A DNA stretch of 64,000 bases from Rheum nobile (lineage: Eukaryota; Streptophyta; Magnoliopsida; Caryophyllales; Polygonaceae), in assembly GCA_027886185.1 (NCBI GenBank), contig WOAB01000568.1, positions 9,122,501 to 9,186,500 on the forward strand, written 5' to 3'. Within the stretch, counting starts at the first letter, position 1; each line of letters opens with the position of its first letter. The position numbers and the translations under genes are program-made. This document shows, in pieces, positions 1 through 9,970 of this stretch. The notes under the pieces are model-generated. The model worked only from the letters and a program-made list of their open reading frames with translations, was not told the origin of the DNA and did not search any database.

Positions 1-431
1 AACCATTCACTGTTCCCTGTCATGTGACTTGAGCATGCACTGTCAAGGTGCCAAGAGCATTTCCTTGCTTCCTCCTCGGATTTATGAGAACCACCTTCTG
101 ATACGTTGTGACCTTTTGAGCTCATCAAACAGATATCCTTTGAGAGAGGAGAAGCTTCATCATCTGAGTTGCAGTCACCCCACTTCGCAATCCTCGTTTG
201 TTCCTCGTTGAGGACCTGAGAAGAACCTGCCACTTTGTTGAGGCAATTTTTTGCGAATTGTCCATTGTCATAACAGTGAGAGCAGACAACCTCCTTCATG
301 TCATTGTGAACCATGACCGAACCTTTAGTGCCTTTGCTTCGAGACCATATCTTCTTCATGGCTTGAGTGATGAGAGCCACATCTACATCACCTTCTTGAG
401 AGTCTCTATCCAAGGCATTTCCTGACGACAT
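1..431 (-). CDS. Ty1/copia gag C-terminus to protease start (partial, runs off left edge)
   Basis: An uninterrupted minus-strand reading frame starts with ATG at 431 and runs off the window at base 1. It encodes a CCHC-like zinc knuckle in which the usual histidine is replaced (CSHCYDNGQFAKNC, Gln where His is expected). It then enters the copia protease motif WHLDSACSSHMTG, where DSG has become DSA. Only about 50 residues precede the knuckle, and the ATG lies 46 bases from the primer-binding site. Most of a normal copia gag (the UBN2 region) is therefore absent, which suggests an internal deletion. The remaining pol would lie outside the window. The altered knuckle and protease residues suggest that this copy is not functional. 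Confidence 0.75.
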   Translation of the reverse strand, partial: MSSGNALDRDSQEGDVDVALITQAMKKIWSRSKGTKGSVMVHNDMKEVVCSHCYDNGQFAKNCLNKVAGSSQVLNEEQTRIAKWGDCNSDDEASPLSKDICLMSSKGHNVSEGGSHKSEEEARKCSWHLDSACSSHMTGNSEW

Positions 432-476
432 CTTTCCTGCAGAATCTGTAACTAAAACAAACAATCTAGAGCACCA

Positions 477-489
477 GGCTCTGATACCA
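477..489 (-). promoter_or_regulatory. Primer-binding site of the copia element (tRNA-iMet type)
   Basis: The minus strand reads TGGTATCAGAGCC two bases inside the LTR end. This is the usual plant primer-binding site complementary to initiator tRNA-Met. It fixes the element as minus-strand, with its 5' LTR at higher coordinates. Confidence 0.88.
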
Positions 490-491
490 AT

Positions 492-1421
492 TGTTGGATC
501 GTTAGATTTACGTCTGAGGGAACAAAGGCTTTGTTCCCACAGAAGTTGCCGCGGAATAATATAGCAAGAAAGATAACGAACGAACTCACGAACTCACGAT
601 ATATAGTGGAAACCCTGATTAGCAAAACTAGCTTTTCAAGGAAAAACCACTACCTTCAAGCTTCTGCTTGAGAGGATTTTGAAGTGTGTACTTGTCTTAT
701 TAGTTTCTTGTTTGATTACACTTGTAGCATGGACTCCAAAACACTAGACCTCTCTGCTAGATTCGAAGATCACTCCTACAACGATGAATCCAAACTCAAC
801 CCTCAAAGACTCACACACACTTCACTCTCTTTCTTTTCTCTTCTCCTTCTCTTTCGTCGTTCGAAGTCGTCGTGGTTACATAGAAATGAATCCACACTCC
901 TATTAAATACAACTCGACAAACCCTAAAAGTAACAAGATAAGATTTATTCAAATATGGTAACAAGAAGATATGTTTTGCTGGAGGAATAATATCCCTAGC
1001 CGTATATATATTAATAAAAGGAAAGAATTCCTTTAAATTAATATAAACGGGTGTGATAAGATTCTTCTCTCTCCAATCCGCTTATCTAAGGAAAGAATCC
1101 CTAAGATAAGGAATCGAGCTTCTCTCTCCATATCTCCTCCAACGGCTAGATCCTTCCAGCCGATTTCTTCAATCCTTGACCGCGTGTGCGCCTTGATTTG
1201 TTTCCATAAATAACACGCTGGATTTCTTCCTTCCATTCGCAGCTTCGATCTTATTCGTCACTGTTGTTCCTTCAAAGGTAATTAAGCACAAGAACAGAGC
1301 TTTGTTCCCTCTTCAATCCTTTGCTGTAAAGGTTCCCTGAGACAACTGTCTTTGTTCCTGAAACACTTAGTACCCAAATTAGTTGAATGTTTGTCACTAT
1401 CAAAACCTAAGGAATTCAACA
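492..1421 (-). mobile_element. 5' LTR of a Ty1/copia retrotransposon
   Basis: This 930-bp LTR is bounded by TGTTGG at 492 and TTCAACA at 1421, so its termini are TG and CA. It lies next to the primer-binding site at 477-489. On the minus strand it starts TGTTGAATTCCTTAGG, a start common in plant copia LTRs. A TATA-like stretch sits near 1000-1020. The base run 1422-1426 (taact) is the expected target duplication, but the partner copy lies outside the window. The element interrupts the integrase frame of the gypsy element that begins at 1422. Confidence 0.85.
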
Positions 1422-1426
1422 TAACT

Positions 1427-3905
1427 CAACACATGAGACTCATCCGGCACACACTTCCTCATCAGGGACACATGAAACACGTTATGCACAGGATGCGCCG
1501 ACGGCGGCAATGCCAAACGGTATGCTAAAGATCCAACTTTGTCAAGGATCTCGAACGGTCCCACGTAGCAAGGGTTGAGCTTCACACGCTTGCCGAACCT
1601 AAACACGCCCTTGGATGGTGACACCCTGACAAACACCTTGTCACCTACCTCAAACTCGACATTCTTGTGTCTCAAATCAGCATAAGACTTCTGTCGACTC
1701 TGAGCTGTAAGTATTATCTGTCTGATCAAGGCAATATCCGAGGCAGTCCTTTTGACTAACTCTGGTCCGAGCAGAACCTTGTCGGCATTCTCATCCCAAC
1801 AAATCGAAGATCTGCACTTTCGGCCATACAAAGCCTCGAATGGAGCCATCTTGATGGTGGAATGTCAGCTGTTATTGTACGTGAATTCAATCAGACTCAA
1901 GTTGTTCTCCCAATTGGTCGGACGATCCAGCACACAGGCTCTCAACATATCCTCCAGTGTCTGAATGGTCCTCTCAGACTGCCCATCCGTCTGAGGATGA
2001 AACGCAGTACTGAACCTCAACTCAGTTCCCATGGCCTTGTGGAGTTCCTTCCAGAACTCGGCATAAATCGGCCATCACGATCCGATACAATGGTTTTTGG
2101 CGTACCATGCAATTGGACAATCTCGTGTAGGAAAACTTTCGATAGCATCTGGGTTCCCTAAGTTGACTTGATGGCCACGAAATGAGCACTCTTCGTGAGC
2201 CGATCAATGATCACCTATATGACATCATTCTGACTTTGAGTCTTCGGCAACCCCGTGACGAAGTCCATTGCAATATCCTCCCACTTCCATTCTGGCACTG
2301 GGAGAGGTTGCAATTCACCGCCTGGTCTGCGGTGTTCAATCTTGACCTTCTGACAAGTCAAGAATCTCGCCACAAATTCTGCTACATCCCACTTCATGTT
2401 GGGCCACCAGAATTTCTTTCTGAGGTCCTTGTACATCTTGCTGGATCCTGGATGTACAGAATAAGCTGATGAATGGGCCTCCTTCATTATCAGATGATGA
2501 AGGCCACCTCCGCCAGGCACACAGATCTGGTCCTGAAACCAAAGTGATCCATCATCTTGAATCACAAATCCCAGAGCTTTCCCATCCACAACTTCACTGC
2601 TTAACTTTACTAAGATCAGATCATCAACCTGTTTCTCCCTGATCTGATCGAGTAGCGTAGCCTGATGTTCTAGCATAGTTAGGCAACCTCGACGCTGATC
2701 GTACAAAACATCAATCTCACACAATCCTTGTTGCAGTTTTGTTTGGGCAGTGAGTAAAGCTACCACGGTCCCATGCGGCGTCTTCCGGCTTAAAGCATCG
2801 GCTACCACGTTAGCTTTGCCTGGATGATATAGCAACTCGATATCGTAATCCTTGAGTAGCTCTAACCAGCGATGTTGCCTCATATTCAACTCCTTCTAAG
2901 TGAACACATACTTTAGACTCTTGTGGTCGATAAAGATCTGTCATCTAACACCATAGAGATAGTGCCTCCAAATCTTTAGTGCGAAAACCACAGCCGCTAA
3001 CTCCAAATCATGCGTTGGATAGTTTGCTTCATAGGGCTTCAATTGACGAGATGCATATGCAATAACTTTTCCTTTCTGCATTAATACACATCCTAACCCA
3101 TGTTTTGAAGCGTCACTATAGACCACATAACCATCAGTCCCTTCTGGTAGTGCCAAAACTGGTGCTGACGTCAGGCACTTTTTTAGCTTCTGAAAACTTG
3201 CCTCGCACCTATCGTCCCATATGAACTTCTTGTGGACCTTGCGGAGCAACCCGGTCATGGGTAGCGCGATCTTTGAAAATCCCTCCACGAACCGTCGGTA
3301 ATACCCTGCAAGTCTTAAGAAACTGCGCACCTCCTTCACGTTCTGAGGTGGCTTCCAGTCAGCTACCGCCTCAATCTTTGGATCAACCATAACCCTATTC
3401 TCATTAATTACATGGCCTAAGAAAGTCACTTCCTTAATCCAGAACTCACACTTAGACAACTTAGCATATAGTTTATTTTGTCTAAGGACCGACAATGTGA
3501 TATGAAGATGCTCCTCGTGAACTTCCTCGTTCGGAGAGTAGATCAGGATATCGTCGATAAATACCACCACGAACTTGTCCAGATACTGATGGAAACATAT
3601 GTGCATCAGATCCATGAAAATTGTCGGAGCATTTGTAAGCCCAAATGGCATGACTACGAACTCATAGTGTCCATATCTCGTTCGGAACGCAGTCCTCGGA
3701 ATATATTCCTCACGAATCCTGAGTTAATGATAACCAGACCTTAGATCGATCTTGGAAAAGACTTTCGCTCCCTGCAGTTGATCCAAAAGATCATCTATCC
3801 TTGGCAAAGGATACTTATTCTTGATGGTGACCTTGTTCAACTCTCGATAGTCGATACAAAGCCTAAACGAACCATCATTTTTCTTGACAAACAAGACAGG
3901 AGCGC
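1427..3905 (-). pseudogene. Gypsy pol: reverse transcriptase, RNase H and integrase (pseudogene)
   Basis: 3651-2941 encodes the RT core, with MPFGLTNAP and the active site FIDDILIYS, and runs into RNase H (YSDASKHGLGCVLMQ). 2889-2215 holds the RNase H end (HPGKANVVADALSR), the HHCC integrase zinc region (EAHSSAYSVHPG to CQKVKIEH) and the start of the integrase core (AMDFVTGLPK). 1849-1400 encodes the integrase C-terminal part, ending at HPVHNVFHVSLMRK. Stops break the frame near 2940 and near 2896 (CAG to TAG), just after 2215, and again between 2207 and 1850. The last residues (VEFLRF) are read from the copia LTR, so the copia insertion interrupts the C-terminal coding sequence. Confidence 0.85.
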
Positions 3906-3906
3906 C

Positions 3907-4758
3907 CTAAGGCGATGCACTCGGCCTTATATATCCTTTCTCGAGTAGCACCTCAAGTTGTTTCCTCAATTCATGCATCTCCGCTGGAGCCATCTGATAG
4001 GGTGCTTTAGAAATCGACGAGGTTCCAAGCTCTAGATCAATAGTGAACTCTACGTCACGATTCGGGGGTAAACCAGGAATCTCTTTAGGAAAGACATCAT
4101 GACACTCACATATGACAGGAACATCATGAACTGAAGTCTCATCCTTTTTTAGTTTATCCAGATAATACAAGTACCCGACACAACCTTGTCGAAGTAGCTT
4201 AAATACGGACATTGTATTTATCAACTTCATGTTATCAACGTCATTATGACCCTTGAATCTACATAGAAACTGGCCCCCAGATGAAACTGTCACTGTCCTT
4301 GTGCTGAAATTGATTACCGCCCCATGACGTGTCAGCCAGTCCATCCCGAGAATGATGTTGTATGGAGCCATGGCTATACAGATCAAGTCGGCTTCGAACT
4401 TCCGACCTTGAATGGTAATCGGAAATTCCGACAGTCGCTTGATCCCTACTAATTGCTCACCATTGGGAAGGTTTACCACAAATGGTTCACAAGATTCACT
4501 GCACTTCAATCCTAACTTACTCACACACTTCTCCGAAATAAAGGAATGAGTGACACCCGAATCAAACAATATGCAAACTGATGTAGAGTGAAGGTATATA
4601 GTACCTTGGGCAACCGGAGCGTTTGGTCCGTCAGCCTCACGTATCTCGTACAGCCGTTGACCCTGACTCATTGAAGCAGTTGGAGCCTTTCCCTTGTTCT
4701 GAGCAGTTGTTTGCAACGAGGTACTAGCAGTCCCTACAGGCTTGATTCGAGGTCGGTT
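3907..4758 (-). pseudogene. Gypsy protease and N-terminal reverse transcriptase (pseudogene)
   Basis: The frame includes the aspartic protease motif FDSGVTHSFIS (DSG catalytic triad, with Val where Ala is usual) and ILGMDWLTRHGA. It then enters the RT N-terminus (YQMAPAEMHELRKQLEVLLE, then KGYIRPSASP). It ends at a TAG at 3909-3907 where the family normally has Trp (PWGAP), a TGG-to-TAG change. The RT frame continues on the other side as GAPVLFVKKK. On its 5' side it is cut from the zinc-knuckle region by the palindromic insertion at 4764-4931. Confidence 0.82.
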
Positions 4759-4936
4759 ATTATTGTAACACCCCCAAATATAACCTTGAAAGTATTACCG
4801 CCAGTGACCTCAGATTCCACATCCGATTCCACATCTGCCTTCATTATGGTATTAAGCCTTGGGTGGCTTCGGATGTGGAATCTGAGGTCACTGGCGGTAA
4901 TACTTTCAAGGTTATATTTGGGGGTGTTACAATTAT
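4759..4936. mobile_element. 168-bp palindromic insertion built from two inverted LTR 3' (U5) ends, with 5-bp target duplication
   Basis: Bases 4764-4826 and 4869-4931 are exact inverted copies (63 bp each) around a 42-bp spacer. The outer ends are TGTAACACCC and GGGTGTTACA, so the insert starts TG and ends CA. Both sides carry attat (4759-4763 and 4932-4936), a 5-bp duplication as made by LTR-retrotransposon integrase. The right arm plus the spacer from about 4843 matches the last 85-90 bp of the Tekay-like LTRs at 28201, 34526 and 55532, including AAGCCTTGGGTG. The left arm is that same terminus inverted. Near 4812-4834 the unit gattccacatc occurs twice, which suggests template switching. 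The insert breaks the gypsy reading frame. Confidence 0.85.
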
Positions 4937-6161
4937 GGCTAACTGACCCTTGTTGCGACTCAACCTCCTTCTGCCTCCTTTGAGGACAAAAAGTCTGCAA
5001 ATGCCCTTCCTTCCCGCATGCAAAGCACGTTCTCTTACCCCTCGTGCACTCATTGCTCTTGTGCCCCGGCGTTCCGCATTTATAGCACTGGATCGGGTTC
5101 TTGCTCTAGCCCGAGCATTGAGTAAGACCTGACTGTGTCGACTCAGTTCTTGCTCGACCAGACTTGGAAAAGTGTGACGGCGGTGCGGATCGTTTGAACC
5201 CACTAGCCTGAGGCTGGCTCTTCACCGGTTTCTGCCGGTTACGCTTCTTTGCTGACTCCTCCAGTGTCACCTCTAGCTTTTAGGCGGCATCCACATACTT
5301 CTCCAGAGTAGAGCAGTCGTGGCGCACCATCAAAGGCTTGATATCTGGGTTCATCCACTCATGAAAATACTAGATTTTCTGCTCCTCGCTCGACACATCC
5401 GCTCCAACATAGTGCAACAAATGGTTAAATTTTGTAGCTAGCTCAGTCACCTTTAGCCCATCAGTCTTGGGGTAAAGGAACTCCTTATGTTTCTCCTCCC
5501 TCATAGCACAAGAAAAGAAACGATCGGTCATCTTAGTCTTGAACATACTCCAATTCAATGCGGGATGATCAGCTAATCTGGTGCTCTCCTACCATTCACT
5601 AGCCACATTCTTTAGTTGAAGGGAGGCAATGTGCACTTTCTCAGCTTCAGTGCAAGTGATATTCTTGAACAACCGTTCCATGTGTAAGAACCAATACGCC
5701 ACCCTAACTGGTTCTCCAGTACCATCATATCTAGCAGGCCTCATCGAGCTAATGGCCTTCAAGGCCCGACTGTAATTCCCTCCATTTCCCATGGTATCGA
5801 TAGGAGGTGCAGGGTCCACTGGCTCCCCAAATTCAGGAATAACTTGAGGAACTGGGACACCTTGCGCTTGTTGTACAACTGACTTAACTATCTCGGTGAC
5901 ATCCTGCACAACGATCCTTTGAATGGCCTCGATGGCTGCAACATCAAAGACCACTAGAGCAGTTGGTAGGACGAAAGTTCCTTCCCTGTCCACTCGAGGG
6001 TTAGCTTGAACACGGTTATGGCCTGCTGGGTTATTGTGAGAGGCAGATTCGCTCTCATCCCCCTGATTAGCAGCACTTCTCAGGTTTATCCTAGGGTCGT
6101 TACTTGGCCCAGCACCCACACGGGTAGTGTTCATCGTGTTCACCATCTGTTTGTCGATCAA
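4937..6161 (-). pseudogene. Gypsy gag with two CCHC zinc knuckles (pseudogene)
   Basis: The gag starts at 6161 (MIDKQMVNTMNTTRVGAGPS). It contains the Retrotrans_gag core (RALKAISSMRPARYDG, then MERLFKNITCTEAEKVHIAS) and is broken at 5589-5591 by TAG where SEWWE is expected. The frame resumes as NWSMFKTKMTDRFFS (5558-5370), with another stop after EEQKI. Two zinc knuckles are visible on the minus strand at about 5095-5000: CYKCGTPGHKSNEC and CFACGKEGHLQTFC, both with complete CCHC. Over most of its length it is closely similar to the gag at 25634-26542, so the two gypsy copies belong to one family. Confidence 0.85.
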
Positions 6162-6387
6162 ATTATTGAGGTACTCGATGAAATTAATATACCATTTAGA
6201 GAAGCATAGTAAATGTAATTAATTCAGAGTGGATTAATCTTGCAACTTTACTGATAAAAAGAACTGAAAACCATGTTTCATAAGTCTTACAATAACCTTC
6301 CTAAGACGATGAAGACAAAACTGTTAGGAGGCTAATGCTCTAAAAACAACGAAAAGCAAAACAACGAGAAATGATCACTACGACTTG

Positions 6388-6915
6388 CTACTGCCCCTTC
6401 GAAGTGTCTTGGAAGAGATTCCTATACTCACTAGCCCTCCGATGTCTCTTTGGAGGTGACCTGTCTTCTGGTTCCAGAGCCGGTCTTATCGAGCTACTAG
6501 GACCCGGAACACTTGGCCCCTCCCTAGGCACTGGTGGATAGCAAAACCGATCCAAAAACCCTGGGCGAAAATCTGCCACATCCAGCTCGTAGTGCGGGTT
6601 GATCAGTTGCTTTGCTTGCCTAATGTCCTCTTGAAGCTCGTGGACATTATCCAGCATGAGGGAGAGATTGGACTCAACATCGTAAGCCCGCTCCTCTATA
6701 GCGTATAGCGAGTCCATCCACTCATTATCGTGCTCAACTAGCACACGGGGCCTAACCCTTGCCTGTTGGGTGGGAACATCCACAGATGCCTCCAACGATC
6801 CCCACGGTCTCGCTTGCCTATGAGCTTGCTCCGTCATCTCATCCACATGGGGGCGAGCCTCGGTGGAAGCCATCCCATTCTGACGTAGTACGCGGCATGA
6901 AGCAGGGCTCAGCAC
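6388..6915 (-). pseudogene. Extra ORF upstream of gag in the Tekay-like element (5' truncated)
   Basis: A 175-codon frame without an ATG at its 5' edge lies between the element's 5' end and gag. It shares blocks in the same order with the ORF at 26778-27943: SPASxxVL, then MASxEAR, then PTQQARxRPRVL, then a conserved region around LxxIxQAKxLxNP, then PGFLxxFCYPPVP, and a basic end (PPKRHRRASEYRNLF). It lacks the acidic N-terminal half of the longer copy because the sequence is replaced by Tat-element DNA at about 6916. I recognise no domain. Conservation of the frame between two diverged copies suggests a protein-coding extra ORF. Confidence 0.6.
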
Positions 6916-6941
6916 CGACTATCGAGGTGAGTGGGTAGGAT

Positions 6942-8933
6942 ATGGAGGCAGAGCTATCGAGGCTTCCATCGAGGCTTCTGACTCTCTCTCTTTCCATTCT
7001 CGAAATGGTTTCCATCGAGGCTTCCGAGTCGTCGAAGACTCTTTCCGATTCTCGTGAAGGCGAAACTCCTCCTCGTTTCATTTTGAAGGAGTCGGATGCA
7101 TTGACTAGCACTTTGTCCCAGGCGGAGCTGGATCAAGTTCTCCAAGTCGGAGGCTTTCCACCGGAGACGGTCGCCAGGTTGCCTCATCCAGACGAGAGGG
7201 CCGATGCGCGTTACGAAGGATGGATTTGCTTCTACGCATACCCGTTTAGAATAGGGCATAAATTTCCTTTCTCTCCCCTTGTCAGGGATTTTTTAGCCAC
7301 TTTGGCGCTGGCGCCATGTCAAGTAATGCCTCAGGCGTGGAGAGTTCTTAGGGTTTTAGACCTTGTGAATGTTCAAACTAGGGCCGATTTTGATTTTGAC
7401 GCTCTGTGGTATAACTACTTTATTGGGTCAAAGAGTTCCTGTCGCATTCAGTTGCGTATCCGACATGGTCGGAAGCCCTTGGTGCAGAGCCCTGATGTCA
7501 ACGACCGCGGATGGGGGTCGAAGTTCTTTTTCGTCGAACGTTCTTCTTTGGAGAAGGAGGGAGAGTGTCCGTTTTTGTTGACGGAGTGGCGAATCGATAG
7601 TATGTATTTGTCTTCTCTTTCGCGTATTTTATGTGTCTTAACTCTTGCCTTAACTTTTCTTTTTTATAGTCCCCGAACCAGAAGATCTAGAAGTGAGTAG
7701 CCGATCGGAAGGCTTGTCGAAGATTGTCCTTGAAATTCCCGCATCCTGAAAGAAAGTTTGTGAACGTCAACCTGCTGTCGACGACTCCTACCTCTCAAGA
7801 CGACATGTCGAATGTCTCATCGTCTCGTGCAAAAGGTAGATTCTTGACTCCAAGCGTCTTTTACTGTTTTTCGTTTTGTCGTGTACTTTAGGATTTCTTC
7901 CTTTTTGTTGTTCTGTCATGTCAGGTTCCCCTGGTGGTCGATCGAGTGCTCGTTTGAGGGTGGCATCAGGGAAAAGTCTGATCGAGCAGAGGAAGGCAGC
8001 GGCCAAAGCCGCGTCAAGCAAACCGAATCTGGTGGATCTGACGGTTCCAGTCAAGACTGGCTCTAAGAGGAAGGCGAGCGCTTGCCCTGAAGACATCAAG
8101 GTGGAGGACATCCCTAGGAAAAAGAGTGCGACTGCTGAGGGGGTCGGCAAGATCGGTGCCGTCGGACAGTCGATCACCGACCTTTTTCGCGCTCAGGACC
8201 CGACTTTGAAGTCGGAAGTTAAGGATGTCTCCCCTCTAGACTGCATTGGTGAAGCGGGATGCTCCGCGTGGAGGGTGAGTTGCCCTTTGTTCTTGTTTTT
8301 ATGTTTCTTTTTGCTCGACTGCGTTTCTTGATTGTGTTTTTGTGTTGTCGTGTGTCTTTCTGTCAGGCCTTCCAGTATTTCTTGGGAGCTTACTCTGGTG
8401 TTCAGGCGATGCTTGTCAAGGCCGAGGACAGGGCTGCTAGGTCAGAGTCCGACCTTGCGTCTTTGAGGACCAAGCTGGAGGGAGCGGAGAGTCGCTGCCG
8501 TGAGACTGAGCGTCGCCTCACCAGGGAGCTGAAGAGCATTCAAGAAGAGCTGGTCGCAAGTCGGAGGGAGTTTGAATAGTGTCGATCAGGCGTTGAGGAG
8601 GAGGTGAGGCGGGCTCGCATTGCCGATGGCCAAATTGCTGGTGACGTTGGGGCCTTTTATGCGGTGAAGTCGCGCATCGAAATGATCGAGGAGTTCAACG
8701 AGGGCAAGCATGAGCTCTGAGACCTGAAAGCGGAGAAGGAGACTCTGGACTCCATGTTCCCAAAGGGCGATCCTGGTCAGGAGCTGTTTTCCTTAGCCGG
8801 CGTCGGAGAGGAGGCCGTGGATGAAGGCGCCGATGAGGATGAGGCCCATCTTGGTGATGTCGAGTCGACTGATGAGATAGCTTCTCTGGAGCCAGCCCCT
8901 GTGGAAGGTAATGCCATTGCTCCCGATGCTTGA
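6942..8933 (+). pseudogene. Antisense multi-exon gene of the Tat element (putative gypsy-type transposon protein, PF04195-like)
   Basis: Exon 1 (6942 or 7008 to 7599) encodes the block YPFRIGHKFPFSPLVRDFLA, then LAPCQVMPQAWRVL. This is typical of the PF04195 'putative gypsy type transposon' family found in plants. Likely later exons are 7670-7831, 7925-8274 and 8367-8933, each bounded by GT/AG. The third encodes a Lys/Ala-rich stretch (RKAAAKAASSKPN, TGSKRKASACPED). The last encodes a coiled coil (AEDRAARSESDLASLRTKLE) and an acidic tail (EGADEDEAHLGDVESTDE). The first ATG at 6942 overlaps the junction zone, so 7008 (MVSIEASESSK) may be the true start. Stops at 7738, 8577 and 8718 break the frame. 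Its role is unknown. It is transcribed against the element's own gag-pol. Confidence 0.65.
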
Positions 8934-8991
8934 TTTGTTTTCTCTGCGTAGTATGGCTTTCTTTGCCCCACTTGTGTGTGGGTTTGAATAT

Positions 8992-9119
8992 TGTGTGTTT
9001 TGGCGACCCGTCCACCATCGCGGATCGCAGGATATTTCTGAATGATTGTCGTTAAAAGTCCTACAGATGTGTAGGCAGACAATGTGTTTTGGCGACCCGT
9101 CCACCATCGCGGGTCGCGT
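8992..9119. repeat. Two copies of a short hairpin-forming repeat
   Basis: The unit tgttttggcgacccgtcc followed by accatcgcggRtcgc occurs at 8996-9028 and again at 9084-9117, about 88 bp apart. In the second copy gcgacccg pairs with cgggtcgc across an 8-9 base loop. It lies between the antisense gene and the 42-bp array in the Tat 3' UTR. Confidence 0.6.
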
Positions 9120-9595
9120 ATTTGTATAAAGATGCTTTTATTTCGATGCAATTGTATTTTTACATATAGATTCGTATGCTAGTTCGTTTCGTACATGTTC
9201 GTCAGACCTTCAAGGAAGTTGTCGATGACGTTTTGTATTTCATGTATGTTGGTTTCACCCGTATGCTCCGTCGAGTGGGGTTTCACCGTGTGTATGTATG
9301 TAGAGCAGGCATGCGATGTGTTTGTGTATGTGTTAGTCATGACATTATACCGGGGAGGTAAGCAATATGTTTTATTGCGTAAATGTAATAAGGTGTTATA
9401 CCTTATGTTTTGTGTAAGGCAGGCGGTGTGCCGACGTGCCTGTGTTGTCATCTCCCCGTGTTCCGATCGATCGTGTAATGTAATGTAATGTAAGCGTTTT
9501 TTTGCGGATGACAGGATCCAATGTAAATGTTGTTCTGCATTTGTGTTTTTGTAAGGAGGAAGTCTTCGCTTAGTGTCAGATGATGATATGTAAAA

Positions 9596-9921
9596 GGAGA
9601 TAGCGATGTACATGCGACAGCATGCGGTATGTATGCGACAGATAGCAATGTATATGCGATAGCATGCGATTTGTATGCGACAGATAGCAATGTATATGCG
9701 ATAGCATGCGATTTGTATGCGACAGATAGTAATGTATATGCGATAGCATGCGATTTGTATGCGATTTGTATGCGACAGATAGTAATGTATATGCGATAGC
9801 ATGCGATTTGTATGCGACAGATAGTAATGTATATGCGATAGCATGCGATTTGTATGCGACAGATAGTAATGTATATGCGATAGCATGCAATTTGTATGCG
9901 ACAGATAGCAATGTATATGCG
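9596..9921. repeat. 42-bp tandem repeat in the Tat element 3' UTR
   Basis: About seven and a half copies of a 42-bp unit are present. The unit begins gatagYaatgtatatgcgat and continues agcatgcgatttgtatgcgaca. One copy carries an 11-bp internal duplication (near 9750-9770). The array reads open in several frames, but the Tyr/His/Ala-rich translations are by-products of the period being divisible by three. Such arrays in the Tat 3' UTR are a known source of plant satellite DNA. Confidence 0.88.
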
Positions 9922-9970
9922 AGGTATAAGATTTGTGTGATGTTTTACCTCATTGGTTCAGAAATGTTTG

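Larger units (their letters stand above)
1422..6915 (-). mobile_element. Tekay/Del-like Ty3/gypsy retrotransposon, decayed and without LTRs in the window
   Basis: The minus-strand order is extra ORF (6388-6915), gag (about 5235-6161), two zinc knuckles, protease, reverse transcriptase, RNase H and integrase (to 1427). The reverse transcriptase and RNase H sequences resemble the Tekay/Del chromovirus group. The 5' LTR and the start of the extra ORF are missing: at about 6916-6940 the sequence changes abruptly into the Tat element. The integrase end is cut by the copia insertion. A 168-bp palindrome (4764-4931) splits the stretch between the zinc knuckles and the protease. Several in-frame stops show that this copy is dead. 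Confidence 0.85.

Noticed and set aside
4764..4931. Classical MITE for the palindrome
   Set aside because: The termini are the LTR U5 end of a resident family and the duplication is 5 bp, which fits integrase better than a transposase.
9179..9911. Long Tyr/His/Ser-rich minus-strand frames over the Tat 3' UTR
   Set aside because: They are translations of the 42-bp tandem unit, whose length is a multiple of three, so frames stay open without coding meaning.
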